A DNA stretch of 64,000 nt, taken from Diospyros lotus (lineage: Eukaryota; Streptophyta; Magnoliopsida; Ericales; Ebenaceae). Below the pieces are notes generated by a model. The model saw only the letters and a list, made by a program, of their open reading frames with translations. It had not been told where the DNA came from and searched no databases. The position numbers and the translations under genes were made by a program. The stretch is taken from assembly GCF_014633365.1 (NCBI RefSeq), contig NC_068340.1, positions 17,029,879 through 17,093,878 of the forward strand. The letters run 5' to 3'. Below, piece after piece: positions 34,795 through 45,761 of the stretch (position 1 is the first letter of the stretch; each line of letters opens with the position of its first letter).

Positions 34795-37725
34795 TCAAAT
34801 GTAGGTGGCGTTGAGGAGATGCAGCTCCTCCACAATATGCTCCTGAAAGCTCTCGTAGAATGGCTTAAGCCGCTGCCCGTTCACTGTGAATTGCTTTGCA
34901 TTGGACTCGTCCTTGATTGCAACTGCACCAAAGGGAAAAACATGAATAACTATGAAAGGACCAGTCCAACGAGAACGTAACTTACCGGGCATCAACTTGA
35001 GACGGGAATTGTATAGCAGAACTTTCTGGCCAACTTCGAATGTCTTCTTCACAATAAGCTTGTCATGCACAGCCTTGGTCTTCTCCTTGTAGATGCGTGA
35101 GTTCTCATATGCGTCCATCCTAATCTCCTCAAGCTCTTGAAGTTGGAGCTTTCTTTGGGACCCCGATTGACTGATGTCCATATTGCATTGCTTCACCGCC
35201 CAATATGCCTTATGCTCCACTTCCACCAGCAAGTGACACGCTTTTCCAAAAACCAACCTATAAGGGGACATGCCGATGGGGGTTTTGTAGGCCGTGCGGT
35301 AGGCCCAAAGTGCATCTTCCAACCTTTTGCTCCAGTCTTTCCTGTTGGGCTGCACTGTCTTCTCCAAAATCTGCTTGATTTCCCTATTTGAGACTTCAGC
35401 TTGCCCATTAGTCTGTGGATGATAAGCAGTCGCCACTTTGTGTAATACCCCATACTTACGAAGTAGGGTGTCCATCTTTCTATTGCAAAAGTGGGATCCT
35501 TGGTCGCTGATGATGGCCCTAGGCATGCCAAACCTGCAAAAGATGTGAGACTGAACAAAATCTGCAACCACAGAAGCATCATCAGTCCTAGTGGCTTTAG
35601 CTTCCACCCATTTCGAAACATAATCCACAGCTAACAGAATGTACAAATATCCAAATGACACAGGAAATGGACCCATGAAGTCAATGCCCCAAACATCAAA
35701 GATTTCACAAAATAATAAGGGTTGTTGAGGCATTTCATTCCTACGTGATATAGTGCCTGTGTGTTGGCAACGTGTGCAATTCTTACAGAACTCATATGAA
35801 TCCTTAAAGAGTGAAGGCCAATATAATCCAGAATCTAGGACTTTCCTAGCTGTACGTTGGGGACCGAAGTGACCACCACATGCAAGTGTGTGACAAAAAT
35901 TTAAGACAGATGCAAACTCATGGTTAGGCACACATCTCCTAATGACCTGGTCACTACACATGCGCCACAGATAGGGATCATCCCACACATAATACCGAGC
36001 CTGACTCTTAAATTTATTTAGCTGTTCCTTCTTAAAATATGCAGGTAATTCAGAAGCAACTAAATAATTTACTAAATCAGCATACCAGGGCTCAACACCA
36101 TGAATGTGGTATAATAACTCATCTGGGAAATCATCCCTGATAGGCTGGGAGTCCATGACTGTGGAATCTGAAGAAGGAGGGACCCTGCTCAAATGATCAG
36201 CTACTAGGTTCTCGGCCCCACTCTTGTCTTTTATCTCCACATTGAACTCCTGAAGTAGGAGCATCCATCGTATCAACCTGGGCTTAGCATCGGGCTTCTT
36301 CAATAGGTATTTTAGGGCTGCATGGTCAGAAAACATGACAACATTAGAACCCAGAAGATAGGAGCGAAATTTATCTAAAGCAAACAGAATAGCTAAAAGC
36401 TCCTTCTCAGTCGTGGTGTAGTTTGCTTGAGCAGCATCCAAGGTGCGCGAGGCATAGGCAATGACATGTGACTTCTTCTCCACACGTTGTGAAAGGACGG
36501 CGCCCACTGCAAAGTTGGAGGCGTCGCACATCAGCTCGAAGGGCAACTCCCAGTCGGGTGGCTGTATGATGGGTGGAGAAATCAATCGACTCTTCAGTTC
36601 CTCGAATGCTCGCTTGCACTGCTCATCAAAGTGGAAGGTCACTTCTTTCTGGAGAAGGTGGGAAAGTGGAAGTGCAATCTTGCTGAAATCCTTGATGAAC
36701 CTCCTGTAAAATCCTGCATGGCCAAGGAAAGAACGCACCTCCTTCACAGAGGTGGGGTAAGGCAATGAAGCAATAACATCAACCTTAGACCGATCCACTT
36801 CTATACCCTTCTTAGATAGAACATGCCCTAAAACAATTCCTTGTTCTACCATGAAATGACATTTTTCGAAATTTAAAACAAGGTTCTTTTCAATGCATCT
36901 CTCTAAGACTCTACCCAAGCTAACCAAGCAATCATCAAAAGAAGTACCATAAACTGAAAAATCATCCATGAATACTTCCATGCAATGCTCTAGAAAATCT
37001 GAAAATATACTTACCATGCATCGCTGAAAGGTACCTGGAGCATTACATAGACCGAAAGGCATTCTTCTATAAGCGAATGTGCCAAAGGGGTAGGTGAAGG
37101 TGGTCTTCTCTTGATCCTCTGGGGCTATGCAAATATGAAAGTATCCAGAAAAACCGTCAAGGAAACAATAGTGTGACTTACCAGCCAACCTCTCCAACAT
37201 CTGATCAATGAATGGGAGGGGGAAATGATCTTTTCTGGTTGCTTGGTTCAGCTTTCTATAATCAATGCAGACTCTCCAACTATTCTGCACTCTCATGGGG
37301 ATGAGCTCATTGTGCTCATTTGGGACCACCGTGATGCCCGTCTTTTTTGGAACAACCTGCACGGGACTCACCCACTTGCTGTCAGAAATAGGGTAAATAA
37401 TGCCGGCTGCAAGTAATTTACTTACCTCCTGTTTGACCACATCAAGGATGGTTGGGTTAAGTCTTCTTTGAGGCTGCCTTGCTGGTTTTGCTCCTTCCTC
37501 CAATAAGATACGATGCATGCAAACAGATGGGCTGATTCCAGTTATGTCCGCTAAAGTCCACCCAATTGCTTTCTTATTATTTTTCAGCACATCCAGCAAC
37601 TTTCTCTCTTGGTCAGGCTGCAAGTTGTTTGCAATGATGACTGGCAGCTTCTCATCTTTCTCCAAGAATGCATACTTGAGGTGCTGAGGCAAAGGCTTGC
37701 ACTGAATGGTGGGTGGCTGCTGCAA
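34795..37725 (-). CDS. pol: Athila pol: RT, RNase H, integrase
   Basis: Encodes the replication enzymes of the retrotransposon. The 976-codon open frame is uninterrupted. Reverse transcriptase spans residues ~90-300 with D190 and the FMDD box (252-255). RNase H follows, with D401, E440/E442, D467 and D511. Integrase has a zinc-binding region (H612, H619, C647-C653), a DD35E triad (D682, D741, E777) and a WTGPF motif (~920), with no chromodomain. The first codon shown is TTG and is not a real start. The frame is continuous with gag-protease upstream, separated by one TAG (37747-37749) and seven sense codons, so it is normally the second half of a polyprotein. No other stop or frameshift is seen, so the enzyme part may still be functional if expressed. 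Confidence 0.95.
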   Translation of the reverse strand: MQQPPTIQCKPLPQHLKYAFLEKDEKLPVIIANNLQPDQERKLLDVLKNNKKAIGWTLADITGISPSVCMHRILLEEGAKPARQPQRRLNPTILDVVKQEVSKLLAAGIIYPISDSKWVSPVQVVPKKTGITVVPNEHNELIPMRVQNSWRVCIDYRKLNQATRKDHFPLPFIDQMLERLAGKSHYCFLDGFSGYFHICIAPEDQEKTTFTYPFGTFAYRRMPFGLCNAPGTFQRCMVSIFSDFLEHCMEVFMDDFSVYGTSFDDCLVSLGRVLERCIEKNLVLNFEKCHFMVEQGIVLGHVLSKKGIEVDRSKVDVIASLPYPTSVKEVRSFLGHAGFYRRFIKDFSKIALPLSHLLQKEVTFHFDEQCKRAFEELKSRLISPPIIQPPDWELPFELMCDASNFAVGAVLSQRVEKKSHVIAYASRTLDAAQANYTTTEKELLAILFALDKFRSYLLGSNVVMFSDHAALKYLLKKPDAKPRLIRWMLLLQEFNVEIKDKSGAENLVADHLSRVPPSSDSTVMDSQPIRDDFPDELLYHIHGVEPWYADLVNYLVASELPAYFKKEQLNKFKSQARYYVWDDPYLWRMCSDQVIRRCVPNHEFASVLNFCHTLACGGHFGPQRTARKVLDSGLYWPSLFKDSYEFCKNCTRCQHTGTISRRNEMPQQPLLFCEIFDVWGIDFMGPFPVSFGYLYILLAVDYVSKWVEAKATRTDDASVVADFVQSHIFCRFGMPRAIISDQGSHFCNRKMDTLLRKYGVLHKVATAYHPQTNGQAEVSNREIKQILEKTVQPNRKDWSKRLEDALWAYRTAYKTPIGMSPYRLVFGKACHLLVEVEHKAYWAVKQCNMDISQSGSQRKLQLQELEEIRMDAYENSRIYKEKTKAVHDKLIVKKTFEVGQKVLLYNSRLKLMPGKLRSRWTGPFIVIHVFPFGAVAIKDESNAKQFTVNGQRLKPFYESFQEHIVEELHLLNATYI

Positions 37726-37746
37726 AGAGAGGGATGATCTATTTGA

Positions 37747-37749
37747 CTA
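37747..37749 (-). other. Single in-frame TAG between protease and RT
   Basis: Gag-protease and pol share one frame and are separated only by this codon (context TTC TAG TCA AAT). It lies in the linker rather than in a catalytic domain. It may be a nonsense mutation or a leaky stop; sequence alone cannot tell. Confidence 0.85.
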
Positions 37750-40386
37750 GAACTCTAACTCCAAGGCACTATCAACCTGCTCAACAAGGTTAGCAGCACT
37801 ATCTTCCACTTGGGAAATGTTAGCATCAAAATCAAACTCATGTCTATGCAAAAATTCAGCAATCTCTAAGCATGCAGCACATTGACTCTCTCCATCACTA
37901 CAATTAGTGCAATTAATCGTATCTGGGAACTCATGCACAGTGGGGAATTCATCAATTAAATCAGAAGACTCAGAACATGCTTCATTCACTAACAGGTCAA
38001 CTCTATTTACTTGAAAAGTGGAATGATCCTCGGCAGGGAATTTCATGGCATCAAGTATCTTGAAGTTAATTGTGTTACCAGCAAATTCCATGGAAAGTGT
38101 ACCCTCATGCACATTGATAATAGTTCTAGCAGTTTTTAAGAATGGTCTCCCTAGGATCAAGGGTGCATGCTCAAGTGTGCTGTTATCTTCCATATTCAAA
38201 ACATAAAAATCTGCTGGAAAGATTAAATCCTTAACCTTAACCAGCACATCTTCTAGGACTCCAGTGGGGTGTGCAGTACTTCTATTGGCTAGTTGGACAA
38301 CCACTCCTGTTGGCTTCAAAGGACCACACTGCAATGAAGCATAAATAGAGTTAGGCATGACATTAATGGATGCACCTAAATCTAGTAAAGCATTGCTAAA
38401 ATGCATGTCTCCTATAGTACAAGGAATGGAGAACATCCCTGGATCTTTACACTTTGCTGGCATGGCAGGTTGGATAAGGGCAGAGACATTTCTCCCAAGG
38501 TTGATCTTCTCATTCCCCATAAGCTTCCTCTTGTGAGTACACAAATCCTTGAGAAATTTTGCATACTTGGGGATCTGTCTAATGGCTTCAAGGAGGGGAA
38601 TGTTGACTTCAACTTTCTGGAATGTTTCCAGAATCTCTTTATCCACTTCGGCCTCTGCTCTTTTCTTGTTTTGTGTTGCTCGATGTGGGAATGGTAGGGG
38701 CTGGATGTTGGAAGACTCTCCTTGTTCTTGATAGCTGGAGTTTGGTTGCTTGGCTTCTTGGACTGAGGAGGGTTGCTGCTCTTCGCTACCCTCTACATTC
38801 TGCTCCTCTACATGTTGCTCCATGTTTGATGATGGTGGAGGGGTTGGGATGATCACTTCTTTCCCACTTCGAAGCATGATGGCACTAACATTACCCCTTG
38901 GATTGGCAACTGGTTGTGAAGGAAGCTGCCCCGAACCTTGACTCCTTAACTCATTGATGTTTGTGGCTAGCTGGCCTATTTGGGTCTCCAAATTTTGAAT
39001 TGTGGTTTCTATTTTCTGTTGGAATTGGAGTGTGTTGGCTGCTAGTTGCTTAACAAGATCATCTAAGGTAGGTTCTGACTTGGGTAATGGTGGTGCTTGT
39101 TGCATGGCTTGATTCTGCCTTGGTGGTGGAGCATGGTTGCTTGAAATTGAAGGATGGAACCTCTGCTGAAATGGTTGATTCTGGTGGTATGGCTGCTGCT
39201 GGTGCACATGTTGACTGGAAGGGCTGCCATATCTGAGGTTTGGATGGTCTCTCCAACCTGGATTGTAGGTGGCTGAGTATGGATCATACTTGTGTTGTGG
39301 ATGCTGCTGGAAAGGTCTACCAGGGAAGATGCCAGCAACAGATTCATTATTTTCTTGCAACTGTGGGCATTGATCTGTTGTATGGGATGGCAAGGAGCAA
39401 ATGCCACAAAGCTGCTGCTGGGGTTGCTTTCTCTCTAATGCCAACTGCCTGACCATGGAAGCCAATTCCTCAAGCTTGTTTTCCATCCTTTTCTGGTCCA
39501 TAATGGCAGCCACATTGACTTCATTGATGGCTTTTGTAGGAGTGTTAATTCTGGTGCCAAATTGCTGGGCATTTTGTGCCATCTTTGATATCAGCTCTTG
39601 TGCAGCTGCTGGGGTCTTCTCTGCCAAAGCTCCTCCACTTGCAGCATCTACCAAGTACCTGTCCATGGGGATTAGACCTTCATAGAGATACTGAATTAGG
39701 AGTTGGTCACTTATCTGATGGTGAGGACAGCTGGAACACAACTTCTTGAACCTCTCCCAATACTCATGTAGAGTTTCACCACTCATCTGCCTTATACCAC
39801 AAATTTCCTTCCTTATTGATGCTGTTCTGGAGGCTGGAAAGAATTTTTCCAGGAAGATCCTTTTCAATCCATCCCAGCTGGTAATGGCAGCTGGTGGCAG
39901 GTAGTAGAGCCAATCTTTGGCTGATCCATCAAGTGAGAATGGGAAGGCTCTCAGCTTGATCTGCTCTTCATCTACTCCTTGTGGCCGCATGGTTGAGCAA
40001 ACAACATGAAATTCTTTCAGATGCTTGTGCGGATCCTCTCCTGCAAGACCATGAAACTTGGGCAACAAGTGGATTAGTCCAGATTTTAGTTCAAAGTTAG
40101 CATCCAACTGTGGGTATTGAAAACATAGGGGCTGGTAATGCACATCAGGTGCAACCAGCTCTCTAATGGTTCTACCATCCAAATGACCATGATTTGCATT
40201 ATTTCCATTATTTCCATTACCATTATCTGCCATATTGATGAATTCTGGAATAGGTTCGGATGAAGTGTTAGACACACTATTAGGGTCAATCCTATCCCGA
40301 GACTTAAGCTCTCTAGCTTGCCTTCTAAGAGTGTTCTCTAATTCAAGATCCAAGTCAAGTAATGTTTCCTTAGAGGACCTGGTCAT
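37747..40386 (-). CDS. gag: Athila gag-protease polyprotein
   Basis: Encodes the capsid/nucleocapsid protein and aspartic protease. The ATG at 40384-40386 is chosen; the open frame extends 11 codons upstream without another ATG. The product is 879 aa. A retrotransposon gag domain lies at ~95-245, then a CCHC zinc knuckle (C327, C330, H335, C340: CX2CX4HX4C). A glutamine/proline-rich linker follows (~350-430 and 490-560). The protease has active-site motif LLDLGAS (D669) and ILGRPFL near 743-750; DLG instead of D(T/S)G is usual for Athila. A CX2C-X6-CX2C cluster (C826-C839) sits between protease and RT. The frame ends at a TAG that lies in the same frame as pol, so read-through or reversion would give a ~1,860-residue gag-pol. 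Confidence 0.95.
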   Translation of the reverse strand: MTRSSKETLLDLDLELENTLRRQARELKSRDRIDPNSVSNTSSEPIPEFINMADNGNGNNGNNANHGHLDGRTIRELVAPDVHYQPLCFQYPQLDANFELKSGLIHLLPKFHGLAGEDPHKHLKEFHVVCSTMRPQGVDEEQIKLRAFPFSLDGSAKDWLYYLPPAAITSWDGLKRIFLEKFFPASRTASIRKEICGIRQMSGETLHEYWERFKKLCSSCPHHQISDQLLIQYLYEGLIPMDRYLVDAASGGALAEKTPAAAQELISKMAQNAQQFGTRINTPTKAINEVNVAAIMDQKRMENKLEELASMVRQLALERKQPQQQLCGICSLPSHTTDQCPQLQENNESVAGIFPGRPFQQHPQHKYDPYSATYNPGWRDHPNLRYGSPSSQHVHQQQPYHQNQPFQQRFHPSISSNHAPPPRQNQAMQQAPPLPKSEPTLDDLVKQLAANTLQFQQKIETTIQNLETQIGQLATNINELRSQGSGQLPSQPVANPRGNVSAIMLRSGKEVIIPTPPPSSNMEQHVEEQNVEGSEEQQPSSVQEAKQPNSSYQEQGESSNIQPLPFPHRATQNKKRAEAEVDKEILETFQKVEVNIPLLEAIRQIPKYAKFLKDLCTHKRKLMGNEKINLGRNVSALIQPAMPAKCKDPGMFSIPCTIGDMHFSNALLDLGASINVMPNSIYASLQCGPLKPTGVVVQLANRSTAHPTGVLEDVLVKVKDLIFPADFYVLNMEDNSTLEHAPLILGRPFLKTARTIINVHEGTLSMEFAGNTINFKILDAMKFPAEDHSTFQVNRVDLLVNEACSESSDLIDEFPTVHEFPDTINCTNCSDGESQCAACLEIAEFLHRHEFDFDANISQVEDSAANLVEQVDSALELEF

Positions 40387-41692
40387 GCACTTAGAGATCA
40401 GCTCAAAAACAGCACACAAAATGGCCTATGCATACCAAGAACACAGAAACACAAACAAAAACACACAAGCAAAAACAAAAACACACAAACACAAAAACAC
40501 AAAAATAGGTCAAACAATAAGCCCTTAGATGATTTTTTTATGCAATTTTTCACAAAATTTCAACACAAAAACACTGAGGGACCTAAAAACACTAAAAACC
40601 ACACCAAATTAGCCACTGAGAAACACAAAATGGCCCAAAAAGTGGTCCAAACGTTGGAATTTGGCCAAAAAAGGGTCTCCTCATCGCAAAGCAGTGACTC
40701 TTTATCCCCACACCCCCATTTCTTTGGACACCAAAAATCAGCTCAATCGGAGCAAGTGGAAAGCTGTGAACAGTAACCGTCAAAATCGTTTTTTTATCAA
40801 ATCAGCTCCTATTTTGCCTCAAAGACCACTCTAAATGCAAGAAAACATCAAGGGATGCATAAAGACATGAAAGAACATCAAGTAAGGATGAGAAAGGAAG
40901 AGGATAGCACCGGTATCTCGAGCTCAATCCTTAAATAATGCTATCTGTTATGGGGATGGTCAAAACAGCTGTTGAATGGGAAAGCTGCTGTGGGTGATCT
41001 CCTCTTGGTTGCAGCTGCAGGGTTGTCTATCTGCCAAACGAAAAGGGAGATTAGTGTGGAAGGTAAAGACAACGTTGAATGGAGTGTTAAAAGAGAAAAT
41101 AAAAGAAAAATGTGAGAAAGAAAAATGGAATATCCTCTTGGTCAGGTGATCTGCTGTCAGAGGCAGAAAAGTAGGATTCAGAGCATTCTAAAAATGGTTA
41201 TGCTCTCCTGATCTGCTGCAGGCTTGTCTACTTGCTGTGTGAGCTTGCTTTTCAGAGCCTATCAGAGCACATGAAGATCAGAGAAGGACACAAGGTGTGC
41301 TACTGAAGATCAGAGAAGGACTGCAGGTGTTTTTTGCTTTTTCAGTTGCTGCAGGGCTGCAGGGTTACTTTTCCAGAAGATCAGGTCGTGCAGCCCTCTC
41401 CAACAGCCACTTCTTGGTTCAAAAATGATTCCAGAAATGAGAAAACATAAAAGGAAAATACACACAAACAAAAAGAAGATCGAAAAGGCAAATGAGGCTT
41501 CTCTGTTGCTGCTTGCTATCAGTTTATCTCAAGAACAGAATAGCTTTTCACCAAGAACACCAAACTGATAACCTTATCAACAACTGATAACCTTTTCACC
41601 AAGAACACAAAACAGATAAAACACACAAACAAGAAAACAAAACAAACAGAAAATAGGGTCGGTCCTCTATGTTTTTAGAAGAAAAACTTGGC
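40387..41692 (-). other. Athila 5' leader
   Basis: About 1.3 kb between the primer-binding site and the gag ATG, long but usual for this lineage. It includes an A/C-rich tract on the plus strand (40430-40510). No conserved reading frame was recognised. Confidence 0.75.
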
Positions 41693-41710
41693 TCCCCGGC
41701 AACGGCGCCA
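41693..41710 (-). promoter_or_regulatory. Primer-binding site, tRNA-Asp(GUC)
   Basis: The plus strand reads TCCCCGGCAACGGCGCCA, identical to the last 18 nt (with CCA) of plant tRNA-Asp(GUC). The minus strand is therefore complementary and can bind the tRNA primer for first-strand synthesis. It lies 6 nt inside the 5' LTR. Use of tRNA-Asp is characteristic of Athila/Calypso-type elements. Confidence 0.95.
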
Positions 41711-41716
41711 AAATTC

Positions 41717-42901
41717 TGACCGGCTGTCGAACCACTCCAGAATTAGAGATTTATGTTTGCATCTCTTCTCTAGTTTGCATCAAAGTGCACCCTAGGTCAT
41801 CTTCTCACAAGGAGCCTCACCTTCTTCTACCAACAAGGAGAACCAATACAAATAACAGTTTGTTTAGGGGGGGTTGTTTTGACAGAAAATTAATTGGCAA
41901 AACAGAAAGACAATGATGGATGAAAAATCAGTAAAAGATATGCAACCGGCTGTGTATTTGTCTCCTATGTGAAATCTTCCTCGTCCAACCTATATACCTT
42001 GGCTTGCTAGATGTTTTGATATCCGGATAACAAAATCAAAGCATCCCCAACAACCATCCAAGGATTAGACTGATTGGAACAACAAAATGAATACAGAAAT
42101 CTCTTGTAAACAAAATGCAGCCATTCACTCTCTATTCAACCTATCCGGACCTATGCAAGAACAACCGTTCAAGCACATAATATTCATTTCCTAGATGTTA
42201 TACCAACCGGCTATAACATTCTGCTCTCTAAAGCATTTAACAGAAAATGAAACCATGCAAATTCACACAAACCTGCCATGAACTCCATGCATTCACAAAT
42301 CTGTTCAAACTAAACCAAATAGAAATGAATAAGAAGCAAACAACAAACCAGATTCTTGTAGCTCATCCGGGACTCAAATTCCACATGGATTCAAGACACA
42401 CAACCGGTTACAAATGCTCTAGCCTATCATTACAGCTAGGAAAACAAAATGGAACAAAAGATGTAGAAAACAGAAAAATGCTACAACAACAAAAACGGGC
42501 AGAATCCTCTCTATTTTCTCCTCCCTTTCTATCTCCTCATGATGATATTCTGGAAATTAATGCTAAGAGGCCTTAAATACATGGCTAAGAAAGGAAAGGC
42601 TAGGGAGGCTAGGGTTGGGCCTAGCCCAACAGAAAACAAGTGAGCCCAAAACAGCACAATGAGTAGCCCAAGTCTGCTCCTTGAAAGTAGGCCCAAGCTC
42701 CTTTAGTTGAGCCACTTCTCTAGCCCATCCAATATTCCCTAAAGCCTGGATCCATAGAGTAGAGGTAAGATAGAAAATAGTGCAAGGACAATTTGAAGCA
42801 TAATAAAATAGAAACAATGAAATATCAGCAAAAATTGCTTCAAATGGCCTAATAAGAATGAGGTGAAATGCCAAAATATGGTATAAATATGCATGCTATC
42901 A
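41717..42901 (-). repeat. 5' LTR of the Athila element (1185 bp)
   Basis: Matches the 3' LTR with five substitutions (near 41780, 41870, 42035, 42056 and 42335) and lacks one 21-bp unit of the U3 minisatellite. Terminal TGATAGC...CCGGTCA on the minus strand. Confidence 0.95.
42572..42579 (-). promoter_or_regulatory. Putative TATA box of the Athila 5' LTR
   Basis: TATTTAAG on the minus strand, conserved in the 3' LTR (33127-33134) and in the related solo LTR (57245-57252). Position in the middle of the LTR fits a U3 promoter; the transcription start is not known. Confidence 0.55.
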
Positions 42902-42974
42902 CCTAGCCTCATTTGCATGCATTTGGCATACATAAACATGATTATTTTTATATTTACATGCATTGCACCCTTAC

Positions 42975-42991
42975 TGAGTCTTTATGACTCA
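42975..42991 (+). promoter_or_regulatory. Stem-loop in LTR A
   Basis: TGAGTC-TTTAT-GACTCA, a perfect 6-bp stem. Equivalent stem-loops occur in LTRs B, C, D, E and Z; it may be an RNA element near the 3' end of the LTR transcript. Confidence 0.6.
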
Positions 42992-44433
42992 TGAGGTTTT
43001 ACCTCATGTGTAGATGATGCAAGTCCGGATACAAGCAGGGATGGTGCCAGGAGGCTGTTGTGGCAACTAGCTGTGTTGCCCGAGTTTTGTATTTTATTAC
43101 CTCTTGTACATAGTCATGTAGTGTGATGTGTGTATACCCTTGTGAGTAAATGTATACTTGTTGAGAGTTGGTATCAAATTGTTGTAATCATCGTAGAGTG
43201 ATAAATGATTGTGAAATTGTTCATTATATATATGGCTTGGGTTATTGAACCCAAGTTCAGATCGAATAAAGATCAGCGAGGTATGTTCTCATAAATCCCC
43301 AATACTCAGCGAAGTGTTTGTATGCTAGCTTTGTGCCTGGGTCACCTCTGGCTTGCTATGGGGCGAGCTGAAGAGAGGTGAAGCTCACTCGGGTTTCGGG
43401 TCTCAGTCCGCTGTGTCTTCTCGATTGAGTTAGGACCGATTCCTGAGTGGAGCGAAGGGAAGGACGAAGCCTAGTTCCCACCTAGGGCGTTTCCTGTTGA
43501 AACATAGTCCAACCCTTCAGTTGTGGTTTGATAGGTGAGTAATCTGGTCGATTATTTACCAGTGGCACCCGTAAGTGGGAGCGGGTTGTTACAGTGTGTC
43601 CGCGAAGGTATGGTGGTGTGTCTGTGTGGTGCATAAGACCATGAGAATGAGACCCACGACAGCTACATGTTATGATGTTATGTGATGATGTGTAAGATCA
43701 TGAGGATGAGACCCACAACAGTTGTATGTTATGATAATGACAGAAAAAACATGTTATAAATGTCAAGAAAAGCCAACCAAGGTTAGGAAAAGGCAAGTCA
43801 GGAATGATAAGATGATATGGTAGCCTATATTGGGCTGCAACAGGTTTGTATACGAGACTTGGGAGCTAATGTGTATCTTATGTGGGCCCCAAGGACCTTC
43901 TATGTGCAGTTTATTTTATGTTATGCATTTAGACCTAAGTCATGGCATGATATGTGGTTGCATTGGCATGATTTGCATGGGATGTTTGGGAAGAGTCTAC
44001 TGTTAACCCAATTGCCTTTCTTTCTTGAGCTTGCTGAGTCTCGCAACTCACCCTTTGTTTGACCATCATTCCAAGTAGAGAAGATGCTTGTGTTGGCGAG
44101 TACGTTCGATGGGGTTGGGTCCAGATCATTGAGTTATGTTAGTAGGTGCAGAGTTCTCCTGAAACTAGATCCTAGGTGTCGTGTTGTTGTGTTAGGGTAA
44201 TGGTTTTATGTTTTTTGAGATAGATGTATGTTATGTAAGCCCAGGTGGGCTCATGTTGAGAATGGTTATGTAAGGACGGGTATGAAATGTTATGTGATAA
44301 AAAGGTTATGGTTTCAATAAGGGTTGTGAGTGGGTTTTAGCTTTTGTTATTGTTCTTTATCATTCAAGTAATGACCCTTTCACGAATCCTCTATGCATGG
44401 TAAGGGCTCTGGGAGGTGGGCTATTACAGGCTG

Positions 44434-45761
44434 AATCTAGATGTAGATTAACTCCACTTTGCTTGGACATCAGCACCTTAAAGTATTATCGAGCAATAAC
44501 TTCATCTCTTGTTGCTCTTGGCCTTTTATAAAAGTTTGAGACTTGGAATTTGGTATTTAAATCTACACACACTCACAACTTTTTTATTTGACCAATAATG
44601 GTCAAATTTGCTAGAAACCATATGAATATTATAAAGATAAGCACTAAGCACCCATGCATATTCATTTTTATCATTCTTATATAAGAGAACATAGATAAAC
44701 TTCATAGAATAAAGAATTGAAGCTCTAATGGTCAAATCTGCCATCTTTTGCTTTCTGAGTAATGACTATAAAATTTGAAATATGATGTTAGTTACTTGAC
44801 TAACTCTTAGAGTTGCTCGACTAATATACGAGCATACTCAATTGGATATTTTATGTAATCAATTATAAGAAGCCACACTAGAGTATGACCAAGTCATTAC
44901 TCGACTGACTCATAAGTCACAGAGACTTTACGTTAAGCACTCGACTACTAGGTTAAGCTTACTCGACTAACACAAACATATACTTGAGTATAGATAATTG
45001 ATACTCGATTAAACTTGAGCATAGAGTCTTGGCCATATTTAATCCAACCTTTACTCGACTGGGATATATAGATACTCAATTATGAAAATACTTTAGTCAA
45101 TTGATGAGAAAGATATATTCGATTAAGAAGATACTTGGAATTTTCATATCAAAGAGATACTTGATTCAAAAACAATCCTTACTCAATTGATTTTAGAAAA
45201 ATGGAAAGTTTACATAAAATGTTCAAGTAGGAAGCTTTGATGGTCGATTGAAAAGAGATTTTGCTAAAGCGTATAATCGACTGTGATAGAACAATATTCA
45301 ACTGAAAATATGCTCAGATTTCAATAGCTATAGAGATACTCGATTTTTCGAAAATCTTACTCAAGTGGAAAAAGATCGAAACTTGATTATACAAAATACC
45401 ATACTCGATTGTAGCTTTAAGAAACATAGCTTTATAAAAATATACTCGAGTAGGTTTTTACGATACTCGATTGAAATATATCAATACTTGATTAACATGA
45501 AAGATAAACTAAGCAATATTCAATTGACTCAAAAATCATTTTAAGATCGAAAATCAAGTGTAGAAGCTGTAAAAGAATGTTTGAATACTTTGCCTTCAAA
45601 GACTTCAAAAAATACATATACTTGGTTGAATAAAAGGCTTTTATACTGAGTCGATTTTAAGAAATATTTTCTCGAGAGCTCTTCATTATAATCGATTGAC
45701 ACAAAATATAATTTTACTAATTTGAAGAATATAAGACTATATAAGTCTGAAGTTCTCCAAT
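44434..45761 (-). mobile_element. Copia-like LTR remnant rich in ACTCGATT motifs
   Basis: From about 44,760 the motif ACTCGA(C/T)T or close variants recurs every few tens of bases. The same motif type recurs at 51,950-52,290. Repeated TCGACT-type motifs are seen in LTRs of SIRE-like copia elements. Sequence continues at 48132 after removal of LTR D. Orientation is inferred from the minus-strand ORF at 49.0-51.8 kb. Confidence 0.4.

Larger units (their letters stand above)
32272..42901 (-). mobile_element. Near-intact Athila-type Ty3/gypsy retrotransposon
   Basis: A 10,630-bp element on the minus strand with perfect 5-bp duplication CCTAG (32267-32271 and 42902-42906). Order on the minus strand: 5' LTR, tRNA-Asp primer-binding site, ~1.3-kb leader, gag-protease, RT-RNase H-integrase, ~1.3-kb non-coding 3' region, polypurine tract, 3' LTR. 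The two LTRs differ by five substitutions and one 21-bp repeat unit. At a commonly used plant LTR rate of 1.3e-8 per site per year this suggests an insertion roughly 0.2 million years old. The family is assigned from the DLGAS protease motif, the tRNA-Asp primer site and RT sequence style. No env-like frame is seen after integrase, unlike many Athila elements. Confidence 0.95.
30450..43593 (+). mobile_element. Solo LTR A, interrupted by the Athila element
   Basis: Begins TGTAATACCCGGTATTACA, a near-perfect palindrome, and ends GCGGGTTGTTACA. The target duplication is GTGTG (30445-30449 and 43594-43598). Without the Athila element and its duplicate it is about 2509 bp. It is homologous to LTR B (54075-56684) along its length. 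A TATA-rich stretch at 31030-31070 precedes a GA-rich leader and a GC-rich region (31200-31740). The stem-loop TGAGTC-TTTAT-GACTCA lies at 42975-42991. Long alanine- and proline-rich frames in the GC-rich part are not considered coding. Confidence 0.9.
28642..44428 (+). mobile_element. Solo LTR C, interrupted by LTR A (which holds Athila)
   Basis: Begins TGTAACGACTTG and ends GGTGGGCTATTACA, flanked by a perfect duplication GGCTG (28637-28641 and 44429-44433). Removing LTR A and its duplicate leaves about 2638 bp (28642-30449 plus 43599-44428). Features include a TTTCGAAACATG minisatellite (about 28808-28930), GGTATGGTGAG repeats (29160-29270), a TATAAATA box at 29352-29359 and a stem-loop TGAGT..ACTCA at 44035-44050. 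It is homologous, inverted, to LTRs G1 and G2. No coding domain is present. Confidence 0.88.
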
